Below are positions 59,001-64,000 of a stretch of 64,000 bases of DNA, piece after piece. The DNA is taken from the NCBI RefSeq assembly GCF_031877795.1, contig NC_133943.1, positions 11,711,001 to 11,775,000 of the forward strand, written 5' to 3'. The notes beneath the pieces are model-generated. The model ran no database searches. It saw nothing but the letters and a program-made list of their open reading frames with translations, and was not told where the DNA came from. The translations under genes and the position numbers were made by a program. The stretch is from Strix aluco (Eukaryota > Chordata > Aves > Strigiformes > Strigidae). The stretch's first letter is position 1, and every line of letters begins with the position of its first letter.

Positions 59001-61127
59001 GCAGCCAAAAGAAATTATAATGGGGAGCACCTGGCTGGTGGCATTTCCTGGGCCAGAACGAGAGCTGTGGGTTTGCATTCGCAGTGTTGCCTTTAGCAGG
59101 CAGTTACTGATGTGAGTAAGCAGCTCCTGATCTCACCTTGTGTTTGCAAACAAGAGTGAGCAAGACATGGTAGCTGTCACAGATGTATGCAGCCTATATA
59201 AGTCCCCCAGAAAATGATGAGACTTGAGAGATAAAATAAGCAGCAGGTAGGGAGGCAGGGATGCCTGTGGAGGGGACAGCTGGGTTTCAGAGGGTTTGCT
59301 TTTAAAAGGGATTCTTTATAAACGCACTATTCTAGCCAACAGGTGTTAAAGTCCTGCCTTGGTAAGGGCGATGAATTTTGTGAGCACAGCTCTGGTTTAA
59401 GCATGTGTTTTGCTGACGGACAGTAATCGCTCCCCAAGCACTGCCACAGCTTGGGTATCAGATGTCACTTTTGATCTATTGCTGGTGACCAGTTACAGTG
59501 CTTCTCCTTTCCTCTTGTTTATGATTATGTCAGAAAAGCAGATGTTGATGACTTTGTAAAGCAGGTTTTTCTCATTTAAAGCAATGTCCTTTCCCTGCTG
59601 CCCCTGACCTGACAGTGAGACAGTGATAGCTTGAGGTGGCTGCTGCTGAAGAGATTGGAACCATGGGGAAGTGACTTTACACCCCAGATGATGGCTGTCA
59701 GATAACCTGGTGCTCACTGCACTGAAGCACTGAGCAGAAATTGTAGTGTCATAGTGAGGTCCAGGCTCTGGAGGTCACATCCAAAATCATGCACCTGTAT
59801 CGTTACTAAGGGGCAGCACTTAACTCAGCAGCTGGGCTTTCTCCTAAAGCACATTGTGCACATGAGGTGGGAGTGGCTCACTGGGTTGAGGGGCATTTTT
59901 CTGGGGTTTGGGTGTTCGTCAGCCCCGCGGCAGGCTCAGCTCTCTCCTGTGTTTGCAGGCACTGTGCAGTCCAGCCCAGTGACCGTCTCTCCCTCAGGAT
60001 CCCCCGGTGGCTCGCAGTACGACAGCGACTCAGACATGGCCTTCAGCGTCAACAGGTCGTCGTCTGCTTCAGAGTCATCGCTCGGTAAGGAGAGCCTAGC
60101 CCTCGGCACCCGGCTGTGCTGGCCACACCGAGACAGGAATCTGGGCCGAGACACGATGCTGTGCAAGACAGCAGGGCAAGGTTCGGGGGGAGATGGTACA
60201 TCTCCTGCAAGGCCAACAGGAATAATTGGAAGAAAACACCAAGCGGTGGGAAGCTTTTCACAGCCTGAAGAAGGGCTGTATGTTGCTTCCCACTTTGTCA
60301 GTCTGTCTAATGAAAGTGGTCCATGTGGGGCTGCCCTTGCTGCAGCAGCAGTGGTTCAGTAGAGGGGGGTGTGCTGTCATGTCTGGGGGTCTTACACCAC
60401 CCAGACTGCTGCATTCTGCGCTGCCACGGCTCTGCTGCTGGAGGGATGCCCATGGAAATGCTCACGTGCTGGTGTCTGGGTCTCAGGCAGACAGCCCGGG
60501 GTGCCCTGCCCAGTACCATCCCTGGCACACACCGCCGTTACACTGTGCCACAGCCGCACAGCACGGCCAGCGAGATGCAGGAGCACCCTGCATGGAGCAC
60601 TCACACCATGAAATGGGTGTGCAAAATCACAGCCCTGCTTGGGGGAAGCCCAGGCAAGCCGTGCTTTGCCCCATCTGTAGAAAAGGGACGGCAGGCTCTG
60701 CCCAGAGCTGTACCTGTCCTACCAATAAGAATACACAGGGGTTTATTTGGCCAAACAAACCAGGCAATGACTAAGGAAGGAAGAGCCTTAAAAAATTGAC
60801 TTGAGGGTGTGTGTGTTGTATGTTGTCAGGTCTATACCATCCTGGCGACTAAATGACCTTGTTCCTTCTTCCTCCTTCACAGTGACTGCTCCCAGCTCTC
60901 CCCTGAGCCCCCCCATCTCTCCTGTTTTCCCCCCTCCGGAGCCATCAAGCAGCAAGAATGGGGAATGCACCGTCTGCTTTGACAGCGAGGTGGACACGGT
61001 GATCTACACCTGCGGACACATGTGCCTCTGCAACACCTGTGGTCTTAAGCTGAAGAAGCAACTCAACGCCTGCTGCCCAATCTGCCGACGGGTCATCAAA
61101 GATGTTATTAAAATATACCGCCCTTAG
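29010..61127 (+). CDS. NEURL1B: Neuralized E3 ubiquitin protein ligase 1B, five coding exons
   Basis: The coding sequence is join(29010..29040, 54927..55487, 58287..58994, 59959..60084, 60883..61127), which gives 556 residues and a TAG stop. The family's usual length is about 555. Order: MGNTVH N-terminus; NHR1 at about residues 45-197; linker with [13 protein letters not shown] at 230-242; NHR2 at about 281-433; Ser/Pro-rich region 434-502; C3HC4 RING at 504-543 with ligands C504, C507, C519, H521, C525, C528, C540 and C543; tail KDVIKIYRP. Family knowledge: it is a cytoplasmic, endosome-associated E3 ligase whose NHR domains bind Delta/Jagged Notch ligands and whose RING recruits an E2, promoting ligand ubiquitination and endocytosis. 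All introns are GT-AG and phase 1. The start ATG has G at -3 and G at +4. The paralogue NEURL1 is the main alternative, but the MGNTVH start and KIYRP end favour NEURL1B. No frameshift or missing key residue is seen. Confidence 0.95.
29065..29099 (+). repeat. G14 run and G-rich tract just inside intron 1
   Basis: A run of fourteen G lies 25 bases after the exon 1 donor, followed by CTGCGCTGCCCCCC and a G7 run. The stretch can fold as a G-quadruplex or a GC hairpin, and it would be error-prone in sequencing. Confidence 0.85.
29473..29497. repeat. Poly-T tract (T25)
   Basis: This is a run of about 25 T preceded by a GTTT-rich stretch (GTTTGTTTTTTGGTTGTGG). It is simple sequence in the 5' part of intron 1. 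Confidence 0.9.
31041..31063. repeat. Perfect 10-bp inverted repeat, 3-nt spacer
   Basis: The left arm AGAACTGTTC (31,041-31,050) and right arm GAACAGTTCT (31,054-31,063) are exact reverse complements around TTG. The arms contain steroid-receptor-like half-site words (TGTTCT/GGAACA) in everted order. It may be chance, a receptor site or a small cruciform-prone sequence. Confidence 0.85.
33795..33880 (+). mobile_element. MIR-type SINE fragment
   Basis: The run 'gattttgctgctgactccct' followed by 'gtgtgatctttgagcaagtg' and 'gctttagcatagtcttgc' follows the MIR core 'ctgccactgactcgctgtgtgaccttgggcaagtcacttaacc'. Only the core is recognisable. Confidence 0.6.
42733..42775 (+). other. AATAAA plus A-rich tail: possible retrocopy 3' end
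   Basis: An AATAAA at 42,733-42,738 is followed about 14 bases later by an A11 run interrupted only by single G bases (AAGAAAAAAGAAAG). This spacing is typical of a polyadenylated transcript copied back into DNA. The roughly 170 bases upstream contain no protein I recognise, and I could not define target-site duplications. It could equally be chance low-complexity sequence or an intronic polyadenylation site. Confidence 0.35.
43932..43980. repeat. Interrupted poly-T/pyrimidine tract
   Basis: About 49 bases consist almost wholly of T with a few C (T12, CTTTC, T16, CCTTTTA). It is simple sequence in intron 1 and has no branch-point or exon context. Confidence 0.9.
44844..44860. repeat. Poly-A tract (A17)
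   Basis: This is an uninterrupted A run in intron 1. No upstream AATAAA at the right distance is visible, so a retrocopy origin is not supported. Confidence 0.85.
46505..46531. repeat. Perfect 13-bp inverted repeat, 1-nt spacer
   Basis: The left arm CTCTAATGACTGC (46,505-46,517) and the right arm (46,519-46,531) are exact reverse complements around a single A. The core contains TGACT and AGTCA half-sites flanked by TAAT/ATTA words. It could bind a dimeric bZIP or homeodomain protein or extrude as a cruciform. Function is unknown. Confidence 0.9.
46773..46786. repeat. Poly-A tract (A14)
   Basis: This is a simple A run in intron 1. No associated element is recognised. Confidence 0.85.
49585..50049. 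promoter_or_regulatory. Intronic CpG-rich core with GATA-motif cluster
   Basis: Five GATA-type words lie within 465 bp: TTATCT at 49,585 and 49,655, AGATAAG at 49,603 and 50,043, and AGATAA at 50,023. Between them is a short, very CpG-rich core at about 49,705-49,735, around CCCGCGCGCCCGCGGGCGG, in an otherwise CpG-poor intron. Motif clustering with local CpG enrichment suggests an intronic enhancer or cryptic promoter. That is inference and no transcript is evident. Confidence 0.35.
51405..51525 (-). mobile_element. Ancient MIR/amniote SINE relic
   Basis: The order 'cttcctgcaaggtggaagaa', 'tactattactctctcttagg', 'cagggaagtgaggcataaag', 'agaagaaattacttgctcaa' follows the reverse-complement SINE blocks 'ccctgtgaggtaggtactattatcccattttacagatggggaaactgaggcacagagaggttaagtgacttgcccaagg'. 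The copy is strongly diverged at its 3' side. Confidence 0.6.
53877..53892. repeat. (GGT)n short microsatellite
   Basis: About five copies of the trinucleotide GGT (GTGGTGGTGGTGGTC) lie in intron 1. It is short and of no evident function. Confidence 0.75.
54118..54225 (+). mobile_element. Ancient MIR/amniote SINE relic
   Basis: The blocks 'ctcccatctgcaaaacgagg', 'ggtgctgtgaagctgaaaac' and 'tttataaagtgctttgagct' occur in SINE order and match 'tcatctgtaaaatggggat... gttgtgaggattaaat... tgtaaagcgctttgagatc'. It lies about 700 bp in front of exon 2. Confidence 0.65.
54927..55487 (+). CDS. NEURL1B: NEURL1B exon 2, encodes NHR1
   Basis: The acceptor TTCTCCTTTTGCAG|AC and donor ATACTAG|GTAAGT bound an exon of 561 bases in phase 1-1. 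It encodes residues 11 to 198. A short N-terminal segment rich in Ser and Arg is followed by the first neuralized repeat, from about PPRFH at 43-47 to VQIL at 194-197. Characteristic words are [48 protein letters not shown] and LWALIDVYG. In the family this domain binds Notch ligands. Confidence 0.96.
55488..58286 (+). other. NEURL1B: NEURL1B intron 2 (2.8 kb)
   Basis: This phase-1 intron has a strong donor GTAAGT and acceptor TTTATCTCACAG. I see no exon, repeat family or RNA gene in it. If retained, the reading frame would continue for 22 codons and stop at 55,555, which would leave an NHR1-only protein. Confidence 0.9.
58287..58994 (+). CDS. NEURL1B: NEURL1B exon 3, encodes linker and NHR2
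   Basis: This 708-base, phase 1-1 exon runs from CTCACAG|AT to ATATTGG|GTAAGT and encodes residues 198 to 434. The first part is an inter-NHR linker with a duplicated ARLST motif (residues 208-217) and the Asn-rich [13 protein letters not shown]. The second neuralized repeat follows, from DLRFH at 281-285 to LKIL at 430-433. Key words are [45 protein letters not shown] and LWVFFTIHG. It matches NHR2 of NEURL1B and shows no internal stop or frameshift. Confidence 0.96.
58995..59958 (+). other. NEURL1B: NEURL1B intron 3 (964 bp)
   Basis: This phase-1 intron runs from donor GTAAGT to acceptor CTCCTGTGTTTGCAG. I see no repeat or gene inside it. Confidence 0.9.
59959..60084 (+). CDS. NEURL1B: NEURL1B exon 4, Ser/Asp-rich linker
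   Basis: This 126-base, phase 1-1 exon encodes residues 434 to 476, including [20 protein letters not shown] and [10 protein letters not shown]. It is low in hydrophobic residues and rich in Ser, Asp and Gly, so it is probably a flexible and phosphorylatable spacer between NHR2 and the RING. The DSDSDM words are shared with NEURL1B as recalled. Because both ends are phase 1, skipping this exon would keep the frame. Confidence 0.92.
60085..60882 (+). other. NEURL1B: NEURL1B intron 4 (798 bp)
   Basis: This phase-1 intron has a donor GTAAGG and an acceptor with a good pyrimidine tract (TTCCTTCTTCCTCCTTCACAG). Open frames of 150-200 codons here overlap each other and are chance products of GC-rich sequence. 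Confidence 0.9.
60883..61127 (+). CDS. NEURL1B: NEURL1B exon 5, RING finger and stop
   Basis: This last exon encodes residues 476 to 556 and ends with TAG at 61,125-61,127. A Pro/Ser-rich segment ([18 protein letters not shown]) precedes the RING. The zinc ligands follow the spacing C-x2-C-x11-C-x-H-x3-C-x2-C-x11-C-x2-C, beginning ECTVCFD and ending CCPICRR. The tail [10 protein letters not shown] closes the protein. This is the E2-recruiting catalytic module and all ligands are present. Confidence 0.97.
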
Positions 61128-62860
61128 CGCCCGGCTCGGGCTGTAGGAAGGGGGAACGCCGCTAGCAGTAACCATGCCTTTCCGTCCCTGCTTATGGGTT
61201 ATCGTGCTGGTCAGTCGTTATCAAGTGGCTCGTTATCTGTGTTTCCTTATTTGACTGGTAGGGCACAATTCAGGGATAAAATTGAGCTGAGGATCATGTG
61301 GGGCCCAAAGGCACGGCTTCCGTGTGCCCATGGGCAAATCCAGGGAATCGTGGTCTGGACCCGACCCAGCTGCAAATGAGAAATTTCCCGTGCAAAAGCT
61401 CTTTTTTTACCTCCTCCTCCTCTGGAGGAGGCTTGCTGTGGTGCAGGCTGGGAAGGGGAGGTTGCCACTTGGTCAGTGCCGGGTGCCACTGGGCTTCCCA
61501 ACCCCAGAACCCCAACAGCTCTGGGCTGCTGCCGGGCGCTTGCGCTGTGGTGGAACAAAATTAGGACAAGGCCCAGTGGGAGGGTTCAAAGTAGACAAAA
61601 CTGATCTGGAAATGTCACGTTCATCCGCGTAAGGGGAACTAGCTAAGGCCGAAATAGTAGCACAGCCAGATTCTCACTTCTTTGAGTTTTGCCCCCCTGA
61701 ACAGGTTTCTGGGGCACATGGAGAAGCTGGTCTGGACTTAACCTAAAGCAGCTTTTACTTTCTGTGGCAGAGCAGGGACTTGGCCAGGGAGGCTGAGACC
61801 CAGGGAGCAGCCACGGGGTAGCAGTGAGGAGCACGAGCCCGCTCAGAGCCCCAGCCAACCCCAACTGCTGCAGCAGCAGCGATGGAGCAGCGGGCAGCAG
61901 TGATGGGCTGTTCAGGCACTGCTCTGTGTCTGGCTGCTGAAGCCATAAATTGCAGCCTGTGGATGAGAGGGTTGTTTAGGTGGGCACACTGCAATCCTGG
62001 CTTAGAAAAAGCACGGGGCTACCACCATCTGCAATGATGGTGTTTGTCACCTCCAGGCACACACGCCTGCATTTTGCTCTGCTCCTCTTCGCAGGCGGCA
62101 CAGCTGCCGTCTCATACCGTCCTGCCTGGCTCGCCTCCCCCAGCCCTTCCCCTGCAGCCAGCACCGCAGCAGGGCTCAGCCTTCCTCCCACCCCACCACA
62201 GGGACTTCTTGGAGCCTGTGGTGAGAAATTAATTTCTGACCCAGTCCCAGCAGGCTCACCTTTTTTCTGGGGACTGTGTATGTGCTGATTTTACCTGCTC
62301 TTTCTCCTGCCTTTCCAGGTTTCTCAGCACAGCTCCCAGCTGTCCAGACATTGGGTCCCAACAGTAGATGAGAACTTGTTGAGGTGAACAGGGATTTATT
62401 TCACTTGGCTTTACTTGAGAGAAGGAAAGAAAAAGGCTCTGGGGCTATTTGATGTTGGGACTTAAAAGGTAAATGGGTTTCAGCTGTGATATTAGACAGC
62501 TACAAGCAGCAGCAATCTGGATGAGCTGGGCAGCATCTGAGCATGCAGCACTGGGGCTGGTGCAAGGAGCTTGGTGCCCTCCTTCCCACTGCTCCCACAG
62601 GAGCTGCCCTCCATTCTCCGTCCTCTGCCCACTTGCATGGCTCCTATCCAGTCCTTTAGCCTGAGCCTGGCCGGTTTCCTGCTGGTCCAGGTTTGCAAAT
62701 TGAGGAAGAGACAGGGTGCAGATAGGAGGATGAGAGAGGGGCTGGTGTCATTTTAGCTCGGTGACCATGTGCCACCAAGTGGGCAAGAATGTCTCTCTTC
62801 AGAAAGGTGCAATTACCACATTTTAGTCCAAAAGAGAATAAAAGAATAGCAACCCCTGTA
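61128..62860 (+). other. NEURL1B: Probable NEURL1B 3' UTR
   Basis: Sequence after the stop has no further conserved frame. The first canonical AATAAA after the stop is at 62,837, which gives a UTR of about 1.73 kb. A short hairpin with 8-bp stem (CCTCCTCC/GGAGGAGG) lies at 61,413-61,431. The true end needs transcript data. Confidence 0.6.
62837..62842 (+). terminator. NEURL1B: Candidate polyadenylation signal AATAAA
   Basis: This is the only canonical AATAAA I see between the stop codon and the window end. A CA-containing stretch follows at a suitable distance (62,850-62,862), and a GT-rich segment (GAAGTTGTCGGTGTCTGTC) at about 62,895 could serve as the downstream element. More distal sites beyond the window cannot be excluded. 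Confidence 0.6.
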
Positions 62861-64000
62861 CATTTCAGGGCTTCTGGGCACAGAGGGGCAGTTTGAAGTT
62901 GTCGGTGTCTGTCACCTTGCCTCGCCATTCACTCTCCCCTCCGAGGCGGCGGTAGCTGTGGGTGCCCTGCCGTCTGTCGCGGTGCTGCTGCCCAGGGGTG
63001 GTCTGGCGGTGCTGGCCGTGCTGCACTTGGTCACCAACCAGCTCTCAGCCCCGTCCCAGCCCCGCTCTGCCATCAGGGAGAGCACACCCAGGGGAGCAGC
63101 TTGTCCTCCTCCCGCAGCGGGCTGTGGCTGCCAGCTCACAGAGCACGGAGAAAACTTTTTTTTTTCCTTGAAGAGCTAATTAACATTTTAATTAAGTGTA
63201 TAAATGAGAGGCTGCTGTGGAGCGAGATCTCTCGCCCATTGCCCTGCTGCATCGGCACGAGAGCCTGCCGGCTTTGCAGAGCCCTTTTTGGAAATTCGGC
63301 TCATGCCACTGGCTGTGCCACTGCCGAGTGTGCTCAGCCCTCAGCAGAGCCACCAGCACTGCGACTGCAGCACAAGTTCACTTACACCTTTGCAAAGGAG
63401 GCAGCGAGGGCAGCTTTCCAGCAGCTGGAGCTTTGCCCAGACCTCCAGGCTGCTCTCCCCCCGGGGACTGTAGGCATTGCCTTCACAGAGACCTCCCCGG
63501 TCCCGCGCTTGCAGATCAGGGTCTGGCTGTGGTCAGTGGGTGCAGCACTAAGAGCATGATGATGGCAAAGGACGTGAGCATGGGATGAAAGGGCGGGTGG
63601 GTTAGCGCCTGCCTGGTGAACAGGCTGCAGTGGGAGGCCTTTGCATGATGAGGAATTCAAGGAAAGCTGAATCCGTGGCGAGCGATGCTAGCTTGCATCA
63701 GGTCTGGGCTAGCAAACAGCAGTGGCCGTCCCTGGGGCTGCTGTCCCGGGTTCAGAGGTGCCTGGTCCCGTTCGGTGGCTGCACACAGCTACGTGCACGA
63801 GCAGAGCAGAGCCCATTTGCTTCACTTGACACCTCAGGTCCTCAATGAGTGGGGCTAATTGCATGCCCGGGGTGGGTTTTCTTTTTTGGTGTAGCTCTGT
63901 TTGGGTTTTTTTTTAAGCCATCAAGGAGAAATACCGAATCCACCCCAGGCTGTGTCTGAGCTGTTCAGGACACATTGCACAGGTTGAATTTTTGCTGTAG
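62861..64000. other. Downstream flank, no gene recognised
   Basis: The stretch is GC-richer than the left flank and includes a T9 tract at 63,158-63,166. Several open frames of 70-150 codons overlap on both strands and show no domain. I recall DUSP1 as a neighbour in mammals, but I cannot identify any part of it here. Confidence 0.6.

Noticed and set aside
59754..60362. 202-codon frame spanning exon 4
   Set aside because: Only the 126-base exon 4 inside it is coding. The rest is intron on both sides, bounded by canonical splice sites.
62861..64000. Possible 3' end of the DUSP1 neighbour on -
   Set aside because: DUSP1 is a recalled mammalian neighbour, but no phosphatase-domain or recognisable UTR sequence is visible in this stretch.
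1..64000. CR1 LINE 3' ends, LTR elements, tRNA genes, CRISPR arrays or bacterial-type operons
   Set aside because: I searched by eye for the CR1 ATTCTATG-type tail and its conserved 3' words, cloverleaf A/B boxes, and regularly spaced repeats, and found none.

Overview
This window is vertebrate nuclear DNA. Its single recognisable protein-coding gene is NEURL1B (neuralized E3 ubiquitin protein ligase 1B) on the + strand. Five exons between 29,010 and 61,127 join across GT-AG introns, all in phase 1, into a 556-residue reading frame. That frame carries an MGNTVH start, two neuralized homology repeats (NHR1 and NHR2), a Ser/Pro-rich linker, and a C-terminal RING finger ending KIYRP. The protein is closer to NEURL1B than to NEURL1, as judged by the MGNTVH start and the KDVIKIYRP end recalled for the family. 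The organism is most likely a bird, or another sauropsid with a compact genome. There is almost no young transposon sequence in 64 kb, only decayed MIR/CORE-type SINEs, and exon 1 is extremely GC-rich. This taxon call is inference.

Layout. Positions 1 to about 28,680 are intergenic, upstream of the gene. I found no convincing exon there, only old SINE relics, small tandem duplications, homopolymer tracts and an isolated CpG-rich patch at 20,780-21,075. A strong CpG island at 28,680-29,380 holds the GC-box promoter and exon 1, which encodes only 10 full codons. Intron 1 is about 25.9 kb and takes up most of the window. It contains old SINEs, T- and A-tracts, two perfect inverted repeats, a CpG/GATA-motif cluster near 49.6-50.05 kb, and a possible retrocopy 3' end near 42.75 kb. 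Exons 2 (NHR1), 3 (NHR2), 4 (Ser-rich linker) and 5 (RING) lie within 54,927-61,127. A 3' UTR of roughly 1.7 kb probably ends after an AATAAA at 62,837. The last 1.1 kb shows no gene.

Function. Neuralized-family proteins are RING E3 ligases that bind Notch ligands of the Delta/Jagged type through their NHR domains and promote ligand ubiquitination and endocytosis in the signal-sending cell. This copy looks intact: the reading frame is open, all splice sites are canonical and all RING zinc ligands are present.

Nothing here looks like a new multi-gene system. The most checkable oddities are an out-of-frame upstream ORF that would overlap the NEURL1B start and run into exon 2, a perfect 13-bp inverted repeat in intron 1, two isolated CpG patches that could be cryptic promoters or enhancers, and a possible alternative start in front of exon 2. 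Searches and alignments could not be run; family comparisons rest on recall.
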